Source of the DNA: Coffea arabica
Lineage: Eukaryota > Streptophyta > Magnoliopsida > Gentianales > Rubiaceae
Reading direction: 5' to 3'
Assembly (NCBI RefSeq): GCF_036785885.1
Contig: NC_092317.1
Coordinates: forward strand, 684,501-748,500
DNA length: 64,000 bases
Shown: in pieces, positions 13,119 through 25,664 of the stretch
Numbering within the stretch: position 1 is the first letter of the stretch
How the letters are laid out: each line of letters opens with the position of its first letter
Position numbers and translations under genes: made by a program
Notes under the pieces: generated by a model
What the model was told of the DNA's origin: nothing
The model's input: the letters and a program-made list of their open reading frames with translations, nothing else
Database searches by the model: none

Positions 13119-15806
13119 GGCTAGCTCTTTTTCTAAATGCTTTTTCTTTTATTCTCATTGAGAATTTTCATATATTGTTTCGTCATTGTAATATAACTAA
13201 AATGAAAATTTTTTTGGTATCAGCTTGAAATTTATTTAGAAAATTTTGGAACTATAAATATTCAATGTATATGCTTTGGTTTTTTTTTTTGTCCTGGACC
13301 AATATGTATGCGCTTAAATTTATGTAGAATGGGATTTAGCAGATCAAGAGACGATTGGGATGTTGCATTCATAAGAGGCGGTCAGTCAAATTTTTTTTTT
13401 TTTTATGAAGCTTGATCCATCAATAGGCAGCCCTCGTAACCCATGTCTCGCCTGGCCCAAAATGTAATTACCATGGTCTCGGGTCCAGTGCCAACGTAAC
13501 TAGAGTCGAACAAATCACAGAATTGCACATCTCTTTTTTTTTTTTCCCCCAAACTTTTAAGACTCAATCTCTGAGAATGAAGCTACGTATGTATGGTTTT
13601 TGAAAGTATGTTCTGACTTGACTCGTGGTAGTAATCGAAATTAAACTCTTCTAGATTTTTTTTATAAAAAAAATAGAATTGCACATTTCTTTCTATTATT
13701 ATCCTTATTTGCAATTTAACAAAGCATTGCATTTTACAAATAAAAATAGAAAGAAACAGAAAAACAGTACTAGTACATTGCAAGACGATATTTGATATCA
13801 ATTCGTCAAGTGGAATGGTATTCAATGACTAAAATCAACACAATACAACCGTAATTATGTGTTGTGCAAATGTTATGTTGTATTGTTGGCCGAGTTTGGC
13901 TTGCCAAACTTTCTTTAGTGCTCTAATCAGCCATAATTATTAATTAGTACTAGCCGTTTCATTCTTCTTTTGTTAAGGGCTTATCATAAGAGTTACAATA
14001 CTTAGGAATACAATCAGGAAAAATCTACAGACTCCAATCCAGAGCAGAGCAAACGAGACCAAATAGTAAAAAAATATGTTGTGTGAAAAGGGCAAAAAAG
14101 TAAGAACTCCAAAAGCCCTCATCACCAACACAGAGACAAAGATGGAGGGCTTTATTTTTGGATTTTGATATAACATTTTTTTTCGAAGGATTTGATGTAA
14201 CATATTTGACTTCAGATCTCATAATAACAAAATATTACATTGGTCTTCGTGATCTTCTGTAACCTAAAAGGTACCCCCAAAGAAGAAGAATCAGTCAAGA
14301 AAATAATCATAATGGCCAAGACAATTTGAGGCATACTAAAAACGCTGAGAAAGAAATGAAATGAATCTCGTCACATGCGAACCGCAACAAAGTGCCAAAA
14401 GGAGTCAAATGTGTACTAATACATTTAACCCGCAATATGCAACATTGCAAAATTATACCAAAATTCCACTGGCATAGCTTTGACTTTTCAAATTTTGTCG
14501 GCTTTTGGGTAAACATGACTTGCAAGCCTTTGAACTAAATGGGTAATCAGAGACATCTCCACTTAATTTATGGATATTTCATCTTACCAGTCAGATTTTC
14601 TCCAACCCCGACGTTTACAAATTCTGACTTTCTAGCATCCCTAATGAACAAGGCTTTCTGTTTTTTTTTTTACTGTAGAGGACTATTCTCGGCAGCTTGT
14701 TTAATTTACCGAACTTAAGTCCCCCGGTTTTACCTTTCTATTATTGCTAATGCAATTACTCATCCGGTTTTACTTTTCGATTATTGCTAATGCTAATTAT
14801 GAACAATAGTAATATAAAAGATGAGTTAATTTTCAGACTCATTTTTTCCATTGAGACTGAACCTAAACCTGTGATCGAGAGATAGTTATCCATACACTGA
14901 TAAGGGTGATAGTGTATATACTGTCAGTGTATATAAGATTTGCCATTTTTCTATACTTATTTCTAAATTTTGAAATATTTTCACCTTATAAAATAGACAT
15001 CCAGCACAGACAATTATTTAAAATCTCAAGCGTTAGTATTTTGTGTTTGGTGATTTTCAAATTCACAACACATTCTTATTTCCATCGCGTTTTGAATTGT
15101 GTCAATTACTCGCTAACAATTTCCATTGCATTGTGATTTTCAAACTCGCTGACATTTTCTTCGTGGAAGGAGCTAAATCTACACATTGTACGAGCATTGG
15201 TACTAATAATATAAGTTATGAAAGCATAGAAGTGATCGATCGAGGAGATGGGAAAATGAATTTAGCATGTCTCTTTATTCATAACCAAAATACATAGATA
15301 AGCTACAACAAAAAATGCTAGCCGTGCTTATTTGCCCTTTTTATTTCTTTGGTAAAGAACAATTTAGATGATTTTGATTCTGATCATCACTCAAGAGTCA
15401 AGACCATGACATAACATGCTCTTGGACCATGAATTACTGATAAAAAAAATTTATAAATGACTTGCCAACACAACTCTCACACTACTCGCACTTGAATTTG
15501 AAAGCACATGACCATGCATGCTTTTTTTCTTTCTCTACCCACAGTGGCAAAATAATAATAATAATAGTAAAAATGGCCCACACCTGAACTTGCGCTGCGT
15601 GACTTGTTGCTACTATTTAACACCGTGGCATGTGAAGAATGAAAATGAATCCCTCAGTATAAGACTGCGGTGACAAATTTTTTGTGCTGCTGCTCTTTAC
15701 TGACATACTAGTGCTACTGATCAAAGACTAAACGTGCACTTTTTTAGTGAAAAATGCAACCAATTTCAAGTTGGTGGTAAATTAAGACATCTGCACCCTT
15801 GCAGCC
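13119..15806. other. Intergenic between divergent FAB1 and GDSL lipase genes
   Basis: I searched this stretch on the - strand for the missing FAB1 exon (residues like WMPDQSC-x2-CYxCD) and did not find it. It is AT-rich with several poly-T runs. A short imperfect direct repeat of about 30 bases occurs at 14724 and 14765 (CCGGTTTTAC... ATTATTGCTAATGC). The last few hundred bases should hold the promoter of the GDSL gene at 15807. No RNA gene is recognised. Confidence 0.5.
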
Positions 15807-18800
15807 ATGGCTACACATAGACTGGGCTGTTTCTTCCTCCTGCAAATTCCGGTTGCGGTGCTGCTGGTGTTAGATGGTATTGCAGCTGCAGCGGGCAGTG
15901 AATACCGCGGGAAGCCCCAAAAGAAGCTCGGTGGTGGTGGACCTGGCGGAACAGCTGCCACTGCTCTCTTCTTCTTTGGCGACTCTTACTTTGATGCAGG
16001 CAACAACAACTACATTAACACCACTACACTTGACCAGGCAAATTTTTGGCCGTACGGGGAATCCTACTTCAGCTTCCCAACCGGAAGATTTTCCAACGGC
16101 CGTTTAATATCAGATTTTATTGGTAAGATATCAGATTTTTCTAATACTCCTGAGTCAAGACTGATCAATTCTATATCTCATGCAACGAGTCTCTTATTGG
16201 GTAGTTTTACTTACTGTTGTCGCATCTTACTAAATGTTTTTTTTTCTTTTCTTGGTCCTAGCCGAATATGCGAAACTGCCACTGATTCCGCCGTTTCTGC
16301 AGCCGGGAAACCAAGAATACCGGAATGGAGTAAACTTCGCATCGGCTGGAGCGGGCGCTTTGGATGAGACCTTTCGGGGAGCGGTAATGTATTCAATTCA
16401 CACCTTTCATGCAAACAAATGTCTTTTCACTTTCATCTTCATACATATACATATACATACTGCTGCCAAAATGCCACCATACTCTTTATTTATTGGTGTT
16501 AGGTTTCTAACAGCGACGGCTATCACAATTTTTTGCGCTAACTACTAAATTTACAATTGAAGCTGTATGTTTGCCTTATTCATCAATCTGTTTATCACTC
16601 TGTCTGTGTGTCTTTTCTGGTGGAAACATATGAAAAAGACGAACTTGCTAGCCGTCACCTTATTGTCACTGCTGCTATTCGATTAGACTCGAAGCTAGTA
16701 GTCTTCCGATAGTGGTAGCTTATGGTAACAATACGAAAGTTGGGATTGATTCATTTGCTGCACTAAGTTACCGGCAGATAGGCAAAAGTAAAACTAAGCA
16801 AGCTTGCAAAAGCGGGGAGGTAAATATTAGAACCTTCGTGCAGGGATCTCTAATTGGACTCCGTCCAGTTCAATTCTGTTAAGGGAATTGATATAACTTT
16901 GGTACATCTTTAGTGTAATAATCGAGCCTTTTTGCACCAACTTAATTATAAATTAAAGTTTACATTAAAATTATAGGAGTACTGGTTTACGAGGAATAAA
17001 ACTAGGACCGGAGAGGGCCCGGATCCTATCTGCAGTATAGAAGAAGCGAAAAAAAAAAAGAAGAAAGGAAAAGATCAGAACTGGACGCATCTATGGCCGT
17101 GGGCCCCTTTCACCCATATCCATTTCTCTGCTGTGTAGCCACCGAATTATTTACTCCACTTCAGCACTGGTCATAGGCAAGGATTTCTTTCCTCGTTTTA
17201 TTTAATTTCCTGTTTATGGAGTACTTATTTATGAAGGGCAATTGGACTCCGTATTTGTTGGTTCCATCCATCATCTGTCAATGGAAGTGATATTTGCCCT
17301 CTCCAATTAGTGATATTTGCACTCTTTGGAAGCTGAGAGTGAATTGAAGTGTCAGAGGCCAAATGGTGAGTGTGGATATCAGTTCGCCGTATCAATTAAC
17401 AAAAACCGAGACGAGCGTTGCTGCGCATATCAGAAAAACTAAAAATAGTAATGATTGATTATATAGCTTGCAGAAGAAATGACTGATGAAAATGATTTTG
17501 CATCATCATGTTCAGAATCAGAGAATGGGAGGGACAATAGATATTTTATTTGTCAAAAAACAAATAAGAGTAGTGTAAACTGACGTAACAAGAAAAAATA
17601 TATGTTTTTCTTGCAACAATATGTAATTGGCATATAAGGGCATGTATAGGTGGGGACATCATCATCAAATACCGTAATTCAGGTGGCAAGCTTGATGAGT
17701 AGGTTAGGTTCAGTTCCATTTGTGCATTTTCACTTTTTCCCTTGTGTGTGTGTGTTGTTGGACTGCCTACGTCTGAAGCGGGGCCCTTGATAGCAAATTT
17801 CGGACGGGATTGTTGCCAAGATCAGGCCAGGCCCAACATACAAAACAGAGCAGCGTCTTGGACATCCGAGGAAAAATGTCCTCTCTCTCTCTCCAGACCA
17901 CATGGAGGTGGTCCACGGAGTTTCTGAAGAGTAACCATTCCAGGTTCGGCTTTTTCCAGGAAAGCACCTCTTCCATTCAAACGCTGCGCTTGTCTCATTG
18001 TTACGTTAATTTCAACCGGTCTCTTTTCCCGTGCCCCATTGATGAGTTTGCTCCGTTAAGTTGTATAAACTGATGTAAACATGAATTCATATAATTAAAT
18101 CACAATTGCATTAGAGTCATGTGAATTAATACCAAAAGTTATAATTAAGAATTACGTTAATTGGGACAAAATCAATCAACCCCCTTGTGCAGTGCAGCAG
18201 AGTTTTACACGGCTCTTCTTCTTTCATTGATTTTTAGCTTTCGCTGTTGTCCACAGAGCAGAAATTGAAGTGATGTTAATTAGTAGTCCAAATTTTGGTT
18301 TCCACCGATGGAGTTGGTCCTTTTTGTACTCTCTTCATCCATGCACGTGTTGGGTTTCTTTTGTGGGAGTTGGATTTCTTGGTCTGACCAATATTAGACA
18401 TGCAGTCAAGAAAATAATTATGGTTGGATTGGTCTTTTTAGTTTTTATCTTCTCCCTCCTAACTTCCTTTTTGTAAGACGTTCATATTTCAGGTGATTGG
18501 CCTCAGGACGCAGTTACGATACTACACCAAGGTGAAAGCATGGTTAAGACACGAGTTAGGGGACGTGGAATCCAACACGATACTATCAAGAGCTGTGTAT
18601 TTGTTTAGCGTTGGGACGAATGACTACACAAGCCCTTTCCTTACCAATTCTACCATGCTGGCCAACTCCGGTTCTCCTTCAAAATACGCACGGATGGTGA
18701 TCGGTAACTTGACATCAGTGGTCAAAGTAAGTTGATCCCATCCAATCATTAAAGGATACGTTGCTTTTCATTATAGCTTGGGTTTCTGTGTATAAATGTA

Positions 18801-19117
18801 ATTAATGTGGGTAGTGACTGATTGTCCTTTAATTTAGCAGGCAATATACGATAGAGGCGGAAGAAAATTTGGTTTCCTCAATTTAGGGAGCTTGGGTTGT
18901 CTACCGGGGCTTAGAATCCTACAATCCCAAACAAAAGGAGGTGGCTGCTTCGAAGAAGCTTCAAAGTTAGCAAATTTACATAATCGGGCACTCTACAACT
19001 TCTTGTCAAAAATGGAGGATCAACTGCAGGGGTTCAGATATTCAATTTGCGACTTCAATGGTGCTCTAAGGCACAGAATGGATCACCCCTCCAGATTTGG
19101 TATCCGCTCTCTTCCCC

Positions 19118-19179
<62 letters not shown>

Positions 19180-19663
19180 ACACAATCAAGATGTGTCCAT
19201 GCATGCATGCATGCTTATTTGAGATATGTGTAAAGTAAACCAATTAATTAAGTGTCTTATGTTATTATGCAAGTGTTTCGTGATATTAATCAAATTGACA
19301 TTGATTAGTACTCTACACTTTGGGAATGAACTAATTTCAATGTTGTAGTAGTAGTAGAGTAGATTAATGACAAAAAGTAATTAAGCTTTGTCAATGGAAT
19401 GGATAGGATTCGAGGAAGGGAGAGCAGCATGTTGCGGAGCAGGACGATATAAAGGAATATACAGCTGTGGAGGGAAGAGGGCCATGGTGAAGGATTTCGA
19501 GCTGTGTGAGAATCCGAAGAAATACGTGTTTTGGGATTCTTATCATCTCACTGAGAGGGTCTACAGGCAGATGGCATCAGAAATGTGGAATGGATCCAGG
19601 AGAAGGGGGCGGCCTTACAGTCTCAAGCTCAAGGATTTACTCCAAGCTCAAGGAATTCTTTGA
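15807..19663 (+). CDS. GDSL esterase/lipase, GLIP1-like, 395 aa
   Basis: Exons 15807-16122, 16262-16383, 18493-18726, 18841-19099 and 19407-19663 join in frame (1,188 nt including the stop). The product is a secreted SGNH/GDSL hydrolase: a hydrophobic N-terminus (about residues 8-29) is a signal peptide. Block I is FFFGDSYFDAGNNNY with nucleophile Ser60 (GDSY rather than GDSL). The GxND motif is GTND with Asn189. The C-terminal DSYH supplies Asp354 and His357. The catalytic set is complete. The closest family I know is the Arabidopsis GLIP1-GLIP7 group, some members of which act in pathogen and ethylene responses; substrate is unknown here. Unusual points are a Gly-rich linker (residues 41-48) between signal peptide and block I, and a 2.1-kb second intron. 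It shares all intron positions and phases with the gene at 28819. Confidence 0.92.
19118..19175. repeat. (TA)n microsatellite in the last intron of the GDSL gene
   Basis: Nearly 58 bases of TA repeat with one phase slip at the start. It lies in the intron between exons 4 and 5; the open frames that run into it are splice read-through. Confidence 0.95.
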
Positions 19664-19927
19664 CTGATTAGAAACACTAATAAATTTGCCAAGACGCCAC
19701 AGAAGAAGACAAAAATTACAAATAACGCTGTTGACCAGTATAATGAACCTTGCAGAAATTTGAACCTTGCAGATCAAGTTAATTTCAAAAGACATTATTG
19801 AAGACGTCTGAGTTGACTCCGGAATGGTATGCAATATCTTTATTAATGTTTTAAACCCCCAAAAAAAAAAAAAATCCAATCCTTATGTGTATTGGTCTTC
19901 TCGTAACTAATGCTACTCGTGAACAAA

Positions 19928-20135
19928 TGCCCTGTTTGGCAAGTGAGTTTTTTGGGTGTTTGTTTAAAACTTTACTGTAATTTACTATAGAAATTTTTTT
20001 AAAAAATTTTGAAGTATATATATATTTTTAAATATTTTAAAGTGTATAGTTTAAAAACTTTGAGAAATTTTTTAAGGTTTTTGTAGTTAAAGTTTTTAAA
20101 AAACTTGGGAAAAAGCTTGTCTGCCAAACAAAGCC
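19928..20135. mobile_element. MITE-like element with short terminal inverted repeats
   Basis: The left end reads GCCCTGTTTGGCAAG and the right end CTGCCAAACAAAGCC; the core TTTGGCA is an exact inverted match. The interior (about 200 bp) is AT-rich, non-coding and partly self-complementary (long runs of TTTAAA-like sequence). No clear target duplication was identified, so the exact ends are uncertain. Confidence 0.5.
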
Positions 20136-20261
20136 GAGATTTCAATTCTCTGTCATTTCACAGCAGATTAACCTTAAAATGCAAGCGAGTCATTTTAAGA
20201 ATGCGGAGAAGCAGTTGAGTTTAAAGGTACTATACGCTAGGACCAAAAGATGCTAAACGAT

Positions 20262-20262
<1 letters not shown>

Positions 20263-20295
<33 letters not shown>
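20263..20295. repeat. Poly-T tract (33 bases)
   Basis: Uninterrupted run of T in the spacer between the first GDSL gene and the sucrose synthase. It may be the reverse-complement tail of an old retroposon, but no body or target duplication was recognised. Confidence 0.85.
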
Positions 20296-20301
<6 letters not shown>

Positions 20302-20847
20302 TGTACCACAACTTCGATAATTTAATGCTACAAAAGACTCCGCCTTGAATTTTAAAAACTCGACATGTACGATTTGCACATGACTCAGGTTGCTTGAGAT
20401 TATTAACCTTAAAAAGTATAAGTGGGTAGCATGAACAAATTGGAGAGGATAGTCAAGTTATTTAATTTAACTTTTACAGTTAATCAATGGCGGTTTGGCA
20501 CCACTAAAATAACACTTGGGGATTATTAAAGATGAAAGTCGAAGAAAGTTGAGTTATCACTAATTAGCCTACAGGAATTGAATAATTAGTGATAACAGGC
20601 TTAATATAAGCAAGGTAGAGAGAACAAAAAGTTCCTGAAAATGGAAAAAGAAAAAAAGACTGCCTTTGAACACTCCCGAGTTGAGCAAGTGTTAGAGCCC
20701 AATGCAGCCCACCAACAAAACCAAACCAGAGAAAGGGGCGGCCCGTGAGGACCATGCCCAATCACGTCAATGGGGAGTAGAGTGGGTCACTCCATAAAAA
20801 ACAAGTAAATAAATAAATGAAAAGGAAGTAGTTGATCCCTCTCTTAT

Positions 20848-21138
20848 AAAGAAAGTTTAGATACAGGAAATCTTTGCAAAATTCTGCAAGTAAATAATTA
20901 GCATTAGTTTAGATTTAGGAAACCCGCCAAAAAGTTGTGCAAGTTAAAGAAAGTTTAGATACAGGAAATCTTTGCAAAATTCTGCAAGTAAATGATTAGC
21001 ATTAGTTTAGATTTAGGAAACCCGCCAAAAAGTTGTGCAAGTTAAAGAAAGTTTAGATACAGGAAATCTTTGCAAAATTCTGCAAGTAAATAATTAGCAT
21101 TAGTTTAGATTTAGGGAACCCGCCAAAAAATTGTGCAA
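20848..21138. repeat. Three 98-bp direct tandem repeats upstream of sucrose synthase
   Basis: Units begin at 20848, 20946 and 21044, each with AAAGAAAGTTTAGATACAGG. The copies are nearly identical: copy 2 differs at AATGATTAGC versus AATAATTAGC, and copy 3 has GGGAACCC versus GGAAACCC. The array ends about 130 bp before the TATA box at 21271, inside the probable promoter. Near-identity suggests recent duplication. Confidence 0.93.
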
Positions 21139-21270
21139 GTAATCATGGAATGCAGTATCACTCTAATGAATTCCGCAAGAAATTACGGAATCCACTGTCA
21201 CTTTTTATATTCTGCATGACAAGTTTAGCAGAATTTCCATGTTAAGCTTTAGGTCGGCTTGTTTCCTCCC

Positions 21271-21277
21271 TATAAAT
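21271..21277 (+). promoter_or_regulatory. Probable TATA box of sucrose synthase
   Basis: TATAAAT in a CT-rich setting, about 90 bases before the probable leader-intron donor and downstream of the 98-bp repeats. Position fits a core promoter for the gene starting translation at 22098. Confidence 0.55.
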
Positions 21278-21358
21278 TCCTGCAATTGCATGCATCGCCT
21301 ACCGCGTTCTATTCTCCCTTTGCAGCTTTCTACTCTGTTTCTCTTGTTATTTTTTCAC

Positions 21359-22068
21359 GTAAGTTTTGACAACTTCTAATCTTCAATCCTTCTGCTTACG
21401 TAGATCTTCTTTTGTTCTCACTTTTTTCTTCTTTCCGTTTCTTTTGGGTGATTCTTTGGTCATTGGTTCTCAATTTGCATCGTTGCATGCCCTAAATCAG
21501 TGCTTTTATGTAGTTTGTCATAACTTGCAATCTTCTTCTCAAAGGATTTTAGCCAAGCCCATGATCATCCAATGGTCATGCATAAACTGGCCCTTCCACT
21601 TTTGCTCTTGTATGTTTAACGATATTTTGAGAAACAGGGGAAACAATAAATACTATAGTAATAGATTTTTTAGTCAGTTCTATGCATGTGTTTTCAATGC
21701 TAATCAAAAGTTGCTGTTTTTACTGTGCAATAACTTGTGTTCTTCGAGATGCTTCTATTATGGGGTTTCCTGTTATTGCTTCTTTATCTCTTAGTATAGA
21801 TTCACATTTTTTGTTGCATAATCTATCAACGCTCAGAAGGGGTAATCATATAGACCAAGTTTATTGTGTCAAGGGCAGTTTTGGTTACCCTGCCGGTTTC
21901 TTGATCTCAGCCTCTAATCACTGGGTCTTTTTTTAATAAACTTTTTTTTTTCTTTGAACAGTCTATGTCGGATGTTTTTGTCAACTTAACATTTTAAAAA
22001 AGTTTCTTTTTTTTCCCTATTGAATCCCCTGTGGCCTTCCAATCCTTATTTGCCTTAGTTCTCTGCAG
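21359..22068 (+). other. Probable 5' UTR (leader) intron of sucrose synthase
   Basis: A donor TCAC|GTAAGT at 21359 and an acceptor CTCTGCAG ending at 22068 frame a T-rich 710-base stretch; the start ATG follows 29 bases after the acceptor. Leader introns are known in plant sucrose synthase genes and often raise expression. The T-rich composition fits a plant intron. Confidence 0.6.
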
Positions 22069-22097
22069 TTTGTTCGTTGCTCAAACTTAGGACCACC

Positions 22098-25000
22098 ATG
22101 GCACAAACCCTCCGCGAACGTATTGATGCTGGCCGCACAGAGATATCATTGTTCCTGTCAAGGTCTATTTCAAATTCAGCCATTGAGTGGTTCAAAATCA
22201 CTAGATGTTAGAGTAAATATTTGACTACGTATAATTGCTCGTGGTGATTTTCATACTGTAGGATTACAAGCCATGGAAAAGGAATCTTAAAGTCGAATCA
22301 GCTTCTGGCTGGATTGGAAGGAACTTGCAACAAACGCGATAATGAATTCAAAGAACTTTTAAAGTCCATACAGGTGAAACTGATTCATACTTAACGTACT
22401 GCAACGAGATGAGTCAATCAAGATTTCTGTAAATACATGCCGGATTTGACAAGTTGTTTTACATGTGTGATCAGGAAGCGCTTGTGTTACCTCCCTTGAT
22501 TGCGCTTGCAATTCGTTTGAGGCCTGGTGTTTGGGAATATGTTGGTGTCAATGTTGATGACTTTCATGTTGAAGAAATGACTGTAAAGGAATATTTGCAT
22601 TTCAAGGAGGAGCTGGTGGGCGAAGAGTATGGTTCTTTCCTTTTCCTTGGCACTTCTCAAAGTTAATGATCTAATATGTCCCTCCAATTTGATTTGCTTG
22701 AGCATTTTATCTATGCAGCAGTGGTAACCCTGTCCTTGAGCTGGACTTTGAACCATTCACTGCATCAGTTCCCAAGCCAACTCTAACGAAGTCGATCGGC
22801 AACGGAGCTGAGTTTCTTGGCAAACATATTTCTGCCTCCTTGTTCCATGACAAAGAGAGTATGGCCCCTCTTCTTCTTGAGTTTCTTCGATCCCATCACT
22901 ACAAGGGCAAGGTAAACTATCACGATCAACCGCATGTGAAATTTAATTGCAATACAAAATGCTAGATTTTCCTTGTGCTTAAATCTAAATAGATACATAT
23001 ATACTTCATGTTTTAAATTTGTTTTTTGCTCTAACATTATTGTACAGACAATGATGCTCAATGATCGGATAAAGATCCTTAATAACCTGCAAGATGTCCT
23101 GCAAGAGGCTGTAAAATATCTTACACAGCTACCTCCAAAATCACCATATTCAGAATTTGAAAGCAAGTTTACAGAAATTGGATTGGAACGAGGGTGGGGC
23201 GATACTGCTGAAAGCGTGCTGGAAATGATCTCCATGTTCTTGGATCTTTTTGAGGCTCCTGACTCATCTACCCTTGAGAAATTCCTAGCGAGGGTTCCTA
23301 CAGTTTTCAACGTTGTCATTCTTTCCCCCCATGGTTACTTTGCACAAGAAAATGTGCTGGGCTATCCTGATACTGGAGGCCAGGTATGTTATTGAGAATA
23401 ATCTCCTGGCTTTTTGCAACTTAATAATCAACTTTTGGTGGCTTGCACCAGTAAATTACCGTTTCTACATTTTCAGGTCGTTTACATTTTGGATCAAGTA
23501 CCTGCAATGGAGCGTGAAATGCTTAAAAGAATTAAGGAACAAGGACTTGATATCAAACCGCGCATTCTCATTGTTAGTGTTGCATAAAAATTGTGAAATT
23601 CTGTTTTTGTTCTTGATGTCACATTTCATTAGCAAAACTGAACAAATAAATAAAAACCGATCTGGTTCTCCTTTCTTAGGTAACTAGGCTGCTACCTGAT
23701 GCGGTTGGTACCACTTGTGGTCAACGCCTGGAGAAAGTATTTGGAACAGAGCACTCTCATATACTTCGAGTCCCTTTTAGAACAGAGAAGGGTGTGCTTC
23801 GCAAATGGATCTCTCGCTTTGAAGTTTGGCCATACATTGAGACTTTTACTCAGGTAAGACGTGTCATTTTGTTTTCATTTTCAATCCCCTTGAGTGCGTT
23901 TCTTACGATATTAAAATCTGTTTTGACAGGATGTTGCGAAAGAAATTTCTGCAGAACTGGGGGCCGCTCCTGATTTGATCATTGGTAATTATAGTGAGGG
24001 AAACCTTGTTGCCTCCTTGCTTGCCCACCAGTTTGGTGCTACGCAGGTCCGTGCTTTGTTGCTTGTCACTCTCGTTTGTTGTTCTATTTGCATCAACCTG
24101 CTTCAAACGAAATTGGACGTTTACTTTTGTTTCGCAGTGTACAATTGCTCATGCTTTGGAAAAGACGAAGTACCCTGATTCTGATGTTTACTGGAAAAAA
24201 TTCGACGAGAAGTATCACTTTTCAAGCCAATTCACTGCTGATCTTATTGCAATGAATCACACAGATTTCATTATCACTAGCACTTTCCAGGAGATTGCTG
24301 GAAGGTAAGAGTGCACGTCTTTGCTAAAAATGATCTAGTACTTCGTCACCTTCTCCTCAATTTAATTGCTACTATTACATTTCCAGCAAGGAGACCGTGG
24401 GACAGTATGAAAGCCATAAGGCCTTCACAATGCCAGGGCTGTACAGAGTTGTCCATGGCATTGATGTTTTTGACCCAAAATTCAACATTGTCTCTCCTGG
24501 AGCTGATACGAAGATCTACTTTCCGTATACAGAGAAGAACAAAAGACTGACAGAATATCATCCTGAAATTGAGGAGCTACTCTTTAGTGATGACCAAAAT
24601 GAGGAACACCTGTAAAATCTTCTTCTGATCCTTTTACCATTTTGCTTTTATTTGTTTTGTTACCTAACTAGTGGAAAAGTTCTAATTGAGATTACAAAAA
24701 AAAAAAAATGTGTCGCAGATGTGTTCTGAAGGACAAGAACAAGCCCATTTTGTTCACCATGGCAAGATTGGATCGCGTGAAAAATCTGACAGGAATTGTA
24801 GAATGGTATGCTAAGAACACCCGGCTAAGGGAATTGGTGAACCTTGTTGTGGTTGGTGGGGACAGAAGGAAGGAATCCAAAGACTTGGAAGAGCAAGCTG
24901 AGATGAAGAAGATGTATGAGCTCATAGAAACCTACAATTTAAATGGCCAATTCAGATGGATTTCTTCTCAGATGAATAGGGTCAGGAACGGTGAACTCTA

Positions 25001-25664
25001 CAGATACATTGCTGACACGAGAGGAGCATTTGTGCAGCCTGCATTCTATGAGGCTTTTGGTTTGACTGTTGTCGAGGCCATGACTAGCGGTTTGCCTACC
25101 TTCGCAACCATCAATGGTGGCCCTGCTGAGATCATTGTCAATGGGAAGTCTGGTTTCCACATTGATCCATATAAGGGTGAGCAGGTTGCAGAGGTGCTGG
25201 TCGACTTCTTTGAGAGGTGCAAAGAAGATGCTTCCTATTGGGAAACCATCTCATCAGGAGGCCTGAAACGTATACAAGAGAAGTAAGCAGCAGCCTACTC
25301 ATTTGACTTTTAAGCTACGGAAATATTACTTCCTTAAAACATCAGTTCTGTTAAGTATACATATTCTGAACCTTTTAATTCTTCATCTGCAAAAGGTATA
25401 CATGGCAAATTTACTCGGACCGTATTTTGACACTGGCTGGTGTTCATGGATTCTGGAAACATGTCTCCAAGCCTGATCGCCTTAAAATGCAGCGCTACCT
25501 TGAAATGTTTTATCTTCTCAACTACCGAAAGTTGGTGAGTTCACTTGCGCCTTTACTATTCCACACTTTCCAACGTTGTTTTATGCTCTCACCTTTGGCT
25601 CTTATTTTGTTCTTTGAATTGTTGTGTGTTTCAGGCTGAATCGGTTCCCTTGGCGGCCAACTGA
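22098..25664 (+). CDS. SUS: Sucrose synthase (GT4 family), 789 aa
   Basis: Catalyses sucrose + UDP = UDP-glucose + fructose in the cytosol, feeding starch, cell wall and glycolysis. Coding exons: 22098-22162, 22262-22373, 22475-22626, 22719-22911, 23048-23383, 23477-23572, 23680-23853, 23930-24046, 24138-24304, 24387-24611, 24719-25282, 25396-25534, 25635-25664; they join in frame to 790 codons. The N-terminal regulatory domains are followed by the GT-B catalytic core with [31 protein letters not shown] and the EX7E pair Glu657/Glu665 ([12 protein letters not shown]). Overall it looks like a class I (SUS1-type) enzyme. Family length is about 805; the shortfall is mostly at the N-terminus, which starts [15 protein letters not shown] and lacks the usual RVHS segment with the phosphorylated serine. 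No in-frame upstream ATG is seen in the last leader exon. Confidence 0.96.

Larger units (their letters stand above)
19664..22097. other. Intergenic and sucrose synthase 5' region
   Basis: Contents in order: 3' flank of the GDSL gene, a MITE-like element (about 19929-20135), a 33-base poly-T run (20263-20295), a triple 98-bp tandem repeat (20848-21138), a TATA box (21271) and a probable leader intron (21359-22068). The open frames at 21366-21936 lie inside that intron and are not treated as genes. Confidence 0.6.

Noticed and set aside
12952-13158. 68-codon frame considered as the missing FAB1 first exon
   Set aside because: It is LTR U3 sequence and lacks the expected WMP...CxxC pattern.
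21366-21936. Open frames of 142 and 84 codons upstream of sucrose synthase
   Set aside because: They lie inside a T-rich leader intron with good GT-AG borders and have no coding features.
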